From positions 1-45,882 of the forward strand of contig JAISQJ010000102.1 in NCBI GenBank assembly GCA_031274285.1: a stretch of DNA of 45,882 bases, read 5' to 3'. Shown piece after piece: positions 23,891-32,198 of the stretch. Every line of letters starts with the position of its first letter. Position 1 is the first letter of the stretch. Made by a program: the position numbers and the translations under genes. The notes beneath the pieces are model-generated. The model searched no databases. It saw only the letters and a list, made by a program, of their open reading frames with translations, and was not told the origin of the DNA. This stretch comes from Treponema sp. Its GTDB lineage: Bacteria > Spirochaetota > Spirochaetia > Treponematales > Breznakiellaceae.

Positions 23891-24667
23891 TTATAACCTC
23901 TGAATAACAACTTTAAACATATTACCATCATGATCATCGGTGAACTCTATATTAGGGCATTCTTTTATAGCCCTAATAATACCGCTTCCCAAACCACGAT
24001 ACGGCAGTATTCTTGTTGCAAATGAAGCCAATACCGGATTTCTGATATTTGAGTTGCCTTTTTTTATATTCGCCACGGTTAAATTAGGCAAATGCCCAGG
24101 ATTAATAATTTCTATTCTATTTGTAAAAATAAATATTCTTATAGGCGCTGAAATAAAGTAATCCCGGTGAATAAGAGCATCGACTACTATTTCTTCAAGG
24201 GCAATTCTTGGGATTTCCCATACTCCGATAGAATTGACACTTTGACCATTCTGAACATGCTTAAGATTGGCATCAAAGAAACTCATGCATTTTAAAAACA
24301 TATCGGACATTTTACCGGATATTTCCCGGCTGTCCAAATATTCGGATTCATGAATCTCATTCCCGGGATAGTATATCGCCTTTACGACAAAGGCCGACAG
24401 TTTAAAAACAGGATTTTTTGAAAACAACAGGACCCCTGTAATGTTCAACTTCCCGTCTTCCATTAAATTCATATTTTGTAAAATATTCTGCAGCGCCGTA
24501 CCTGTGGAATCAACAGAATCACCAAAATCATTCTCCAGGAAATTCTTAAAATATTCGGTATCAAGTTCCGATAACGTCATATCATGTACCGGTACTTCGT
24601 CGGCATGTACCAGCGACGCGCTTTGAAATATACGCTGTATCTCTTCTCTTGATGTTGCGGTTTCCAT
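23891..24667 (-). pseudogene. ATP-binding transcriptional regulator (AlbA_2/HATPase_c_4 type), N-terminally truncated
   Basis: The 258-residue frame matches the C-terminal two thirds of proteins often annotated 'ATP-dependent DNA helicase RecG-like' or Schlafen-AlbA_2 regulators. It begins at the TSREEIQRIFQ segment that normally follows the AlbA_2 domain. It keeps the HADEVPVHDMTLSELD region, LHRDY-like ALIHRDYFISAPIRIFIFTNRIEIINPGHLP (N-box-like and Gly motifs of the HATPase domain) and RGLGSGI. Roughly the first 120 residues are missing: the upstream base pairs belong to the acyl-CoA synthetase gene, whose stop is 24 bases away. The ATG at 24667 may be fortuitous. It lies next to a decayed transposase. 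Confidence 0.6.
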
Positions 24668-24691
24668 TGTCCCCTATCCTCCACTATTGGC

Positions 24692-26428
24692 TTACGCGCC
24701 GTCACCCTCCCGGATCTGGACCCGGCGGATCTTGCCGCTAATGGTCTTGGGCAGTTCCGGGACGAACTCCACAATCCGGGGGTACTTGTAGGGGGCGGTG
24801 GTCTTTTTTACGTGGTTCTGGAGTTCGGTTTTTAGCTCCTCCGAGGGGACCCAGCCTTTGGCCAGAACGACGGTGGCCTTGACCAGGGTGCCCCGGTCGG
24901 GGTCCGGCACCCCCGTGACCGCGCACTCCAGCACCGCCGGATGTTCGTGGAGGGCGCTTTCCACCTCAAAGGGGCCGATGCGGTAGCCGGAACTTTTGAT
25001 CACGTCGTCGGAACGGCCCACAAACCAGTAGTAGCCGTCCTCATCCCGCCAGGCCATGTCGCCGGTGTAGTAGATATCATCGTGCCAGACGCTGGCGGTA
25101 AGGGCATCGTCCCGGTAGTAGCCGCCGAACATACCCGCGGGCTTGCGCTTATCGGTGTAGACGACGATCTGCCCTTCCTCCCCCATTTCACAGGGACTGC
25201 CGTCGTCCCGGATAAGGTCGATGTCGTAGCCGGGGCTGGGCTTGCCCATGGAACCGGGCTTGGGCTCCAGCCAGGGGTAGGTGGCCATGGTAACGGTGAG
25301 CTCGGTTTGGCCGTAGGCCTCCCGCAGGGAAAGGCCGGTCTGGGCCTTGAACTGCTCGTAGATCTCCGGGTTGAGGGGCTCCCCCGCCACGGCGCAGTGT
25401 TTAAGGGCGGAAAAATCGTACTTGGAAAGATCCTCTTTGATAAAAAAGCGGTAGATCGTAGGGGGCGCGCAGAAGGTGGTAACCCGGTATTTGCTGATAA
25501 CCTTGAGCATATCCGCGGCAACAAAGCGGTCGAAATCGTAAACAAAGATGGCGGAGCCGCAGATCCACTGGCCGTAGATCTTGCCCCAGGCGGCCTTGGC
25601 CCAGCCGGTTTCCGCCACCGTCAAGTGGAGGCCCCCGTCCTGGACGCACTGCCAGTATTGGGCGGTAAGGATATGGCCCAGGGGGTAGGCATAATCGTGG
25701 CGTACCATTTTTGGCATGCCGGTGGTCCCGCTGGTAAAGTAGAGGAGCATGATGTCCTCGTTACGGTTGATGTCGGGGGGGCGGCTAAAGCTTTCCGGCG
25801 CCGCCTGCAAGCGGGCGTTGAAGTCTTCCCAGCCGGGGGCGGTAAATTGCTTATCGGGGGGGGTATGGACCGAACGGACGAATGCCTTGTAGCGGAGAAA
25901 GGCCTTGCCCCCGGCCTTTTCTTTCAGTTTGGCCTCCGCCTCGTCCACATGCTCCATGACCCGCTCGTCGTCCACGCAGATAATCCCCGTCACATCCGCG
26001 GCGTCGCAGCGGTAGACAATATCCTTGGGGGTCAAGAGGTGGGTGGCGGGAATCCCGATGGCCCCCAGTTTGTGGAGGGCCAGGAGGACAGGCCAATATT
26101 CGTGACGCCGTTTGAGGATCAGCATGACGGGGTCCCCCTTGCCGATACCCGCGGCCGCTAGGGTATTGGCGGCCTTATCGGAGAGCCGTTTCATATCCGC
26201 GTAGGTGAAGGAGGCCTCCGCCCCCAATTCATCGCACCAGATCATGGCGGTTTCATGGCCTTTGAGGCGGGCCAGTTCATCCACCACATCGTAGGCAAAG
26301 TTAAAATTCGCGGGGATGTTGGGGGAAAAATTACTATAGTAGTTATTGATAAAATCTTCATAGGAATCAAAATCCCGGCGTTTCAGATAACGATCCAGCA
26401 GATCAGCTTCGTGTTTTGTGTCACTCAC
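24692..26428 (-). CDS. Acyl-CoA synthetase, AMP-forming (medium-chain/ACSM-like)
   Basis: The 578-residue enzyme activates a carboxylic acid through an acyl-AMP to acyl-CoA. Key motifs are the ATP loop YFTSGTTGMPKMV (230-242), EAYGQTELTV, YTGDMAWRDEDGYYWFVGRSDDVIKSSGYRIGPFE and the catalytic Lys in PKTISGKIRR near the C-terminus. The overall form resembles medium-chain synthetases (ACSM type) more than acetyl-CoA synthetase; the acid is not known. The start is GTG 26428 with TAGGAG 8 bases upstream. It is 27 bases after the HTH-cupin regulator, with which it likely forms an operon. Confidence 0.87.
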   Translation of the reverse strand: MSDTKHEADLLDRYLKRRDFDSYEDFINNYYSNFSPNIPANFNFAYDVVDELARLKGHETAMIWCDELGAEASFTYADMKRLSDKAANTLAAAGIGKGDPVMLILKRRHEYWPVLLALHKLGAIGIPATHLLTPKDIVYRCDAADVTGIICVDDERVMEHVDEAEAKLKEKAGGKAFLRYKAFVRSVHTPPDKQFTAPGWEDFNARLQAAPESFSRPPDINRNEDIMLLYFTSGTTGMPKMVRHDYAYPLGHILTAQYWQCVQDGGLHLTVAETGWAKAAWGKIYGQWICGSAIFVYDFDRFVAADMLKVISKYRVTTFCAPPTIYRFFIKEDLSKYDFSALKHCAVAGEPLNPEIYEQFKAQTGLSLREAYGQTELTVTMATYPWLEPKPGSMGKPSPGYDIDLIRDDGSPCEMGEEGQIVVYTDKRKPAGMFGGYYRDDALTASVWHDDIYYTGDMAWRDEDGYYWFVGRSDDVIKSSGYRIGPFEVESALHEHPAVLECAVTGVPDPDRGTLVKATVVLAKGWVPSEELKTELQNHVKKTTAPYKYPRIVEFVPELPKTISGKIRRVQIREGDGA

Positions 26429-26455
26429 GTTAATGCTCCTATAGTTGGGCGTTCC

Positions 26456-27010
26456 TTATATGATGATAGCGATGAACCGGGCCCGCTTGCCCCCCAGGGC
26501 CTTCATGCCGTGGGGTTCGTTGGAGTCGTAGTAGACACAGTCCCCGGGGCCCAGTTCCATCTCGTGGCCCCCCACTGACATGAGGAGCCGGCCTTCCAGC
26601 ACATAGTCGAATTCCTGCCCCGGATGGGTGTTGAGGGCCAGGGGCTTGGTTTCGGTTTCGCCGGCCGCCTCCACCAGGAAGGGCTCGGCCTTTTTCTGGT
26701 GAAAGTTGTAGGCCAGATTCCAGTAACCGTACATGGGCCGGCGGCTGACCTCCGGGGCTTCGGCGGCCCTGGTAAGGCAAAAGGTCTTGAGCTTGCTGGT
26801 CTTGCCGGTGATAAGCTCCGACAGATCCACCTTAAAGCGGGCGGCGATTTCCACCAGGGCGCCGATGGGAAAGTCCTTCTCCCCGGCTTCCCAGGCGGCA
26901 TACTCCGCACTGTCAAAGCCCAGCTCCCCGGCCAGGGTTTCCCCGGATATTTCCTCGATCTCCCGCAGCACCTTAACCCGCTCGATAATCTCCCGCGATG
27001 TTTCGGACAT
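26456..27010 (-). CDS. HTH (XRE)-cupin transcriptional regulator
   Basis: The 184-residue protein has an N-terminal Xre-type helix-turn-helix (about residues 5-65: IERVKVLREIEEISGETLAGELGFD and the following WEAGEKDFPIGALVEIAARFKVDLSELI). A C-terminal cupin_2 domain follows (HPGQEFDYVLEGRLLMSVGGHEMELGPGD, then DSNEPHGMKAL). The cupin probably senses a small molecule. Start 27010 is favoured: AGGAG lies 5 bases upstream, whereas longer frames from 27055 overlap that site. Such regulators are often paired with an acyl-CoA ligase, as here, and probably control it and themselves. Confidence 0.85.
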   Translation of the reverse strand: MSETSREIIERVKVLREIEEISGETLAGELGFDSAEYAAWEAGEKDFPIGALVEIAARFKVDLSELITGKTSKLKTFCLTRAAEAPEVSRRPMYGYWNLAYNFHQKKAEPFLVEAAGETETKPLALNTHPGQEFDYVLEGRLLMSVGGHEMELGPGDCVYYDSNEPHGMKALGGKRARFIAIII

Positions 27011-27146
27011 CATAACTCCTATTCCGGGCATATCCGCCCAATCAATATCTGTCAATCAATAGCTGTCCTGAATCTACCATCTGCGGGGGGCCTTGGGGAA
27101 TACATCGTTCAAAGCGGGGAATGAGCCCCCTAAAAGGTACAGGCCC

Positions 27147-28976
27147 TTACCGCTGCAAAACCTGTTCCTCGGCCTCTTCTTCGAACTGGCGGGTGTAGAG
27201 ATCGTAGTAGCGGCCGCGGGCTTGCATGAGTTCCGAATGAAGGCCCCGCTCGATGATCCTGCCGTCATGGACCACCAGGATGGTGTCCGCACCCCGGATG
27301 GTGGAAAGCCGGTGGGCGATAACAAAGCTGGTGCGGCCTTCCAGGAGCCGGCTAATGGCGTGCTGGAGGAGCATTTCCATCTCCGTGTCCACGGAACTGG
27401 TGGCCTCGTCCAGAATGAAGATCCGGGGGTCCGCCAGCACCGCCCTGGCAAAGGAGATGAGCTGCTTTTCCCCGGTGGAAAGCCGGTCCCCGCCCTCCCC
27501 CACTTCCGTATCGTAGCCCTTCTCCAGCTTGGCAATGACCGCATCGGCGTGGACAATCCGGGCGGCGGCATCGACTTCTTCATCGGAGGCTTCCAGCCGG
27601 CCATAGCGGATATTTTCCCTGATGGTGCCGGTAAAAAGATGGGGGCTCTGCAGCACATAGCCCAGGGCGCTGTGGAGCCAAAGCTGGCTCCGCTCCCGGT
27701 AATCCCGGCCGTCGATAAGGAGCTGCCCGGAGCTGGGCTCGAAGAAGCGGCAGACCAGATTCACCAGGGTGGATTTTCCCGCGCCGGTTTCCCCCACAAT
27801 GGCCACGTAGGTTCCGGCGGGTACCTGGAGGTTGAAATGTTCCAGCACATTCTCCCCGCCGTCGGGGTAGCGGAAGCTCACGTCCCGAAATTCCACGTCT
27901 CCCCGGATAGGCTCCCAGTTTTCCCGCTTGGGATTAAAGGCATCGCCGTATTTTTCGGTAACAGCGTTACGGTCAACGATGCCGGGGACCTGTTCCAAAA
28001 GGCCGGACACCCGCTCCACATTGGCCTGGGTGGAAACAAAGTCCGTAAGGATATTGGCGATATTTTGGATGGGATCGAAAAAACCTCCGGCGTACTGCAG
28101 GAAGATCGCCAGCACCGAAAGGTCCGCCCCCAGAAACACTATTTCGTAGCCCCCGTAGCCCAGAACCGCGGCGGAGGCCAGGGAACCGATGAACAGCACC
28201 AGGGGAATAAAAATTGACCGCAGCCGGGCCATGATATTGGCGTAGCGCCGGTACTCCCCGGTGATCGTCGAATATTCCCCCAGGCTCTGCTCCTCGGCAA
28301 CCAGCACCTTTACGGTCCGGGCCCCGGTGATCCCCTCGTTCATGGCGCCGGTCATCTTGGAATTGAGGCGGCGCAGAATCCGGTTCACCCCCAGGATCCT
28401 CTTTTGAAAAAACCAGGTTGCCAGGGCCAGGGGCGGAATGGTGGCGCAGACGATAAGGGCAAGACGCCAGTGGACCATAAACATGGAGATGATGACTCCC
28501 ACGCAGTAAAACGCGGACCAGGAAAAATCGATGACCCCCCAGGCCACCAGTTCCCCGATCCTGCCGGTATCGGAGTTGGTGCGGGCCATCATGTAACCCA
28601 CGGGGGTTTTGTTGTAGTAATCCAGACTGAGCTTTTGGAGATGAAAGAACACCGCGTTTCTGATGGCCCGGACGATCCCCACCTCGGTACGGATTCCAAA
28701 GGCCACAAAGAAACGGACGTTGATCCCCTGGATAAGGACCAGGCTTAGGGCCGCGGCCAGGAGTTTCCACATGCCCTCGCTGGACCGGGGCTCGATGTTA
28801 TGGCGGATGGCGTAGCCCAGGAGCAGGGGGAGCGCCACGTCAATGGCGGCGGCGCTGAGCATGAGGATGGCGCAGCGGATAAGGTTCCGCTTCTGCGGCC
28901 CGATGAAGGGGGCCATCTTCTTCCAAACGGCCGCGGAGACCGGTTTGCGGTAATCAAAATCTTCGTAATCGGCCAT
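27147..28976 (-). CDS. ABC exporter half-transporter, canonical Walker B subunit
   Basis: A 609-residue membrane-ABC fusion (type IV exporter): six transmembrane helices followed by a nucleotide-binding domain with GETGAGKST, the signature in the altered form LSTGEKQ, and Walker B ILDEATSSVD carrying the catalytic Glu. The start is ATG 28976, two bases after the stop of the partner at 28981, next to AGGGAA. Earlier ATGs at 29036 and nearby lie within the partner gene. It pairs with 28981-30831 as a heterodimer. The substrate is unknown; homologues export drugs, lipids or peptides. Confidence 0.9.
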   Translation of the reverse strand: MADYEDFDYRKPVSAAVWKKMAPFIGPQKRNLIRCAILMLSAAAIDVALPLLLGYAIRHNIEPRSSEGMWKLLAAALSLVLIQGINVRFFVAFGIRTEVGIVRAIRNAVFFHLQKLSLDYYNKTPVGYMMARTNSDTGRIGELVAWGVIDFSWSAFYCVGVIISMFMVHWRLALIVCATIPPLALATWFFQKRILGVNRILRRLNSKMTGAMNEGITGARTVKVLVAEEQSLGEYSTITGEYRRYANIMARLRSIFIPLVLFIGSLASAAVLGYGGYEIVFLGADLSVLAIFLQYAGGFFDPIQNIANILTDFVSTQANVERVSGLLEQVPGIVDRNAVTEKYGDAFNPKRENWEPIRGDVEFRDVSFRYPDGGENVLEHFNLQVPAGTYVAIVGETGAGKSTLVNLVCRFFEPSSGQLLIDGRDYRERSQLWLHSALGYVLQSPHLFTGTIRENIRYGRLEASDEEVDAAARIVHADAVIAKLEKGYDTEVGEGGDRLSTGEKQLISFARAVLADPRIFILDEATSSVDTEMEMLLQHAISRLLEGRTSFVIAHRLSTIRGADTILVVHDGRIIERGLHSELMQARGRYYDLYTRQFEEEAEEQVLQR

Positions 28977-28980
28977 TTCC

Positions 28981-30831
28981 CTATACCTTTTTCCCTTCGC
29001 CGGTTTTCCCTTCGTCCCCGGCAGCCTGGAGATCAAAGATCCGGCGGTAGGTTCCCCCCCGCTGAAGAAGCTCCTGGTGGGAGCCCAACTCCTCCATCTC
29101 CCCGTCCTTGAGGACGAGGATCCGGTCCGCCTGCATCAAGCTGGATATGCGGTGGGAAATAATGATCACCGCGGCATTGGCAACCCGCCCCCTAAGGGCG
29201 GCTCGGATTCTGGTATCGGTTTCCGTATCCACCGCGGAAAGGCTGTCGTCAAAGATCATCACCGGGGGGCTTGCGGCCAGCATCCGGGCGATGGCGACCC
29301 GCTGCTTTTGACCACCGGAAAGGGTAACGCCCCGCTCGCCGATGACCGTCTCGTAGCTTTCGGCAAATTCCCGGATGCTCCCGTCCACCTGAGCCACCGC
29401 GGCGGCCGCGTGGATCTCCTCCAAGGGGAGGGACCCGGTTCCGGCGGCGATATTCTCCCGGATACTCTTGGAAAAGAGGAAGGGTTCCTGGAGGCATAGG
29501 CCGATATGGCGGCGCAGATGGCCCCGGGCAATACGCCGGATATCCACGCCGTCGATGGTGATGCGGCCGCAGCCTTCCTCCAGGTCGTAGAGCCGGGCGA
29601 TAAGGTGTACCAGGGTGGACTTGCCGGACCCGGTGGCCCCCAGGATCGCCAGGGTGCTGCCGGGCTTCAGGGTGAAGGAGAGGTTCCGCAGCACCGGGGT
29701 CCCCTGGTAGCCAAAACTTACCTGCTCAAAGCAGAGCTCCCCCCGGATGGGGGGCCGCAGGGCGCCGGGGGGATCGGTCTCCGGCTCCTCCGCCAGAATC
29801 TCCCGGACCCGGCCGGCGGAGACCAGGGTCTTGGAAAGCTCGGAGAGGATGCGGCCCAACTGCCGGACCGGCCAGATCATCCAGTTGCAGTAGGTGTAAA
29901 AGGCCAGGAAGGTGCCGGGGGAAAGCTCCCCCTGGACGCTGCGGTGGATCCCCGCGGCCACGATGATGGCAAGCTGGAAGCCGCTCATAAAATCCCCGGC
30001 CCCCCAAAACAGCCCCAGCATCTTGCCGATGCCGGTCCAGATATCGGCCTGGGCCTTGGTCCGGGCGGAGAACCGCTCCATCTCGTAGGATTCCCTGCCA
30101 AAGGCCCGGACCACCCGGACCCCGGTGTAGTTTTCCTGGGCGCAGGCCTGCATGTCCCCCTCCGCGGCGTCGGCCCGGCCGAATTCCTGGGCGACTTTTT
30201 TGAAGTAGAGGAGGGAAAACAAAAAAATCGGGGGGATCAGCACCAGGGCCATGAGGGACATGAAGGTGTCCATGGAAAACATCATGACCAGGGCGATGAC
30301 AAAGACGCCGGCGATCCGCAGCAGTTCGCTCAGGTGGTTTTGAAGGAAATTGCGGATGGTGTCCACATCGGAGGTACAGCGCTGGATAATGTCCCCCGTA
30401 TGGCAGCGGACATGCCACAGGTAGGGAAGATTCTGGATATGCCCATAGAGGGTGTTCCGCAGCCGCCAGGCCACGGTCTCCCCCATCTCTATACTGGTGT
30501 AGCGCCGCAGCACATTGAAGAGGCCGGAGACCAGGGCCGCGGCCAGGGTAAAGAGGGCGCAGACCCACAGATTCCGCCGCAGGAAGGAGACGCCCCCCAG
30601 GGCCTCCACCAGGGCGGCGACAAAGGCCGGGGCCTCCAGGGGCGCCTTCCCGATAACCGAGTCCACCGTGTAGCGGATGATCTGGGGGGAAATGAAAGAA
30701 AAGACCACGGCGCCGATGGTGGCGATGCAACAAACGACGGCGGCAAAGGCCCGATCCCCCGCCGCGGCCGCAATCATGGCGGGACGGCTTTTCTTCCAGG
30801 GCAGATCGGCGGCAAAGGAATGGTTTTTCAA
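28981..30831 (-). CDS. ABC exporter half-transporter, degenerate Walker B subunit
   Basis: A 616-residue membrane-ABC fusion. The ATPase domain has GATGSGKST, a canonical LSGGQKQ signature, and Walker B as MIFDDSLSAVD, in which Asp replaces the catalytic Glu. That combination, with the altered LSTGE signature in the partner, makes one of the two ATP sites non-hydrolysing, as in known heterodimeric exporters. The start appears to be TTG 30831, 3 bases after the stop of the DUF6062 gene; no clear Shine-Dalgarno is visible there, so the exact start is less certain. Confidence 0.88.
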   Translation of the reverse strand: MKNHSFAADLPWKKSRPAMIAAAAGDRAFAAVVCCIATIGAVVFSFISPQIIRYTVDSVIGKAPLEAPAFVAALVEALGGVSFLRRNLWVCALFTLAAALVSGLFNVLRRYTSIEMGETVAWRLRNTLYGHIQNLPYLWHVRCHTGDIIQRCTSDVDTIRNFLQNHLSELLRIAGVFVIALVMMFSMDTFMSLMALVLIPPIFLFSLLYFKKVAQEFGRADAAEGDMQACAQENYTGVRVVRAFGRESYEMERFSARTKAQADIWTGIGKMLGLFWGAGDFMSGFQLAIIVAAGIHRSVQGELSPGTFLAFYTYCNWMIWPVRQLGRILSELSKTLVSAGRVREILAEEPETDPPGALRPPIRGELCFEQVSFGYQGTPVLRNLSFTLKPGSTLAILGATGSGKSTLVHLIARLYDLEEGCGRITIDGVDIRRIARGHLRRHIGLCLQEPFLFSKSIRENIAAGTGSLPLEEIHAAAAVAQVDGSIREFAESYETVIGERGVTLSGGQKQRVAIARMLAASPPVMIFDDSLSAVDTETDTRIRAALRGRVANAAVIIISHRISSLMQADRILVLKDGEMEELGSHQELLQRGGTYRRIFDLQAAGDEGKTGEGKKV

Positions 30832-30834
30832 GGT

Positions 30835-31479
30835 TTAATCCGCACTTCCCCGCAGGGCCAGGGCCAGCTCTTTCCACACCAACTGGTCCCGTTCCGCAAG
30901 GGCGCGGAATTCTCCCTGCCGGCCGTAGGCGGAAAGCTCAATAAACTGATCGATCCGCCGCTTAAGATCGGTGAATTTACGATCCTGAAATTCGGTAAGC
31001 CAGGGGGGAATCTTCTTCCAGGACTCCAGGAGTCTGCCGTAGTGGGGGGCGCAGAGTCCTTCCGACCGGGTAAAAACATCTCTGAGTTCCCGTTCCTCCG
31101 CGCTGTCCCCTCCGGCGCCGGCCAGGAAGCCCAGGTATTCGGTTTCGATGCGGTCCCGCTCCACGCAGATGGGACAGCGTTCCCTGCGGCGCCAGGGCTT
31201 CCGGCTCTTAAACGAATCCAGCCGCTCCTCCAAAACATCCCGGCCCAGGATGGCCACCGCCAGGCCGTCCCGAAAGGACTCCAGATTCCGGGAGTGGTGA
31301 TTACAAAAGCCCCCGGCCAGGCGGTGGGCATGGCGGAAGCTCCGGTCCGAAACGTGCTCAAAAAGCATGTTGTCGATGTAACGGTCCGCCCGGTCCGTCA
31401 CGATTCTGCAGAGGGGACAGCCGGGTTTTTCGCAGGCCTTTTCCAGTTCAAAAAAATTGATGTGCTTATCTACCGCCAT
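30835..31479 (-). CDS. DUF6062-type Cys-rich protein
   Basis: A 214-residue soluble protein with paired cysteines suggestive of a metal site: GCPLC (about 20-23), FCNHH (about 59-62), RCPIC (about 102-105) and LCAPH (about 142-145). It resembles the DUF6062 family of treponemes and Firmicutes, whose function is unknown. The ATG 31479 overlaps the rpiA stop region by 10 bases, and the gene is followed by the ABC exporter pair, so it belongs to the operon. Confidence 0.65.
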   Translation of the reverse strand: MAVDKHINFFELEKACEKPGCPLCRIVTDRADRYIDNMLFEHVSDRSFRHAHRLAGGFCNHHSRNLESFRDGLAVAILGRDVLEERLDSFKSRKPWRRRERCPICVERDRIETEYLGFLAGAGGDSAEERELRDVFTRSEGLCAPHYGRLLESWKKIPPWLTEFQDRKFTDLKRRIDQFIELSAYGRQGEFRALAERDQLVWKELALALRGSAD

Positions 31480-32189
31480 AATCGATCTACCGTGCCGTCC
31501 TCCCGGCCAATGTAAACCAGGGGACCCTTCAATTTTAAGGGACCGCCGGCAAAGAAACCATTCTCCACCACTCCGGGAATCAGGTTGATCCGGGTTTCCA
31601 TCTCGGCGGGGCACACCGCTTCCCGGAACAGGATGTCCAGGATCAGATTGCCGTGCTCGGTGATCACCGGCCCGGCCTTGCGGAGGGCCTCCCGCAGCTT
31701 TACCGAGGCCCCCAACTTTTCCAGGGCCCCGGCGGCCGCGTTTCGGGCCTCGGGGATTACTTCCACGGGCACGGGAAAGCGGAGCCCCAGGCTGGAGACC
31801 AGCTTGCCCTGGTCCGCCACCACGGCGTAGGACGCCGAATTATAGGCCGCCAGCTTCTCTATCAGCAAAGCCCCGCCGCCGCCCTTTACCAGGCGCTGCT
31901 CCGGATCGATCTCGTCGGCCCCGTCGATGGTAAGGTCCAGCCCCCCGGCCAGTTCCGGGGAGTTAAGGGCATAGTGGGGGATCCCCAGGGTTTCGCATTC
32001 CAATTCGGTCTGAAAACTGGTGGCAAAGACCCGGAGACCCTTCAATTCCCCCGCCGCATACCGTGCGCCGACCCGGCGGATCACGTACAGGGCGGTGGAC
32101 CCGGTGCCCAGCCCCAGCTTCATGCCCGGTTTCACCAGATCATCGGCGGCGCGGACGCCGGCCAGCTCTTTCATACCTTGGGAATCCAT
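31470..32189 (-). CDS. rpiA: Ribose-5-phosphate isomerase A
   Basis: Interconverts ribose-5-phosphate and ribulose-5-phosphate in the pentose phosphate pathway. The 239-residue protein has LGLGTGSTA (phosphate loop), DLTIDGADEID (catalytic Asp residues) and LVKGGGGALLIEK (catalytic Lys), plus VADQGKLV. Length is typical. It follows aroDE by 9 bases and overlaps the DUF6062 gene, so it is part of the long minus-strand operon. Confidence 0.93.
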   Translation of the reverse strand: MDSQGMKELAGVRAADDLVKPGMKLGLGTGSTALYVIRRVGARYAAGELKGLRVFATSFQTELECETLGIPHYALNSPELAGGLDLTIDGADEIDPEQRLVKGGGGALLIEKLAAYNSASYAVVADQGKLVSSLGLRFPVPVEVIPEARNAAAGALEKLGASVKLREALRKAGPVITEHGNLILDILFREAVCPAEMETRINLIPGVVENGFFAGGPLKLKGPLVYIGREDGTVDRLWR

Positions 32190-32198
32190 AACACCGCC

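Noticed and set aside
29506-31515. 669-codon plus-strand open frame
   Set aside because: It is the antisense of the ABC exporter and DUF6062 genes in GC-rich DNA, lacks a ribosome-binding site, and has a low-complexity Gly/Pro/His/Asp-rich product.
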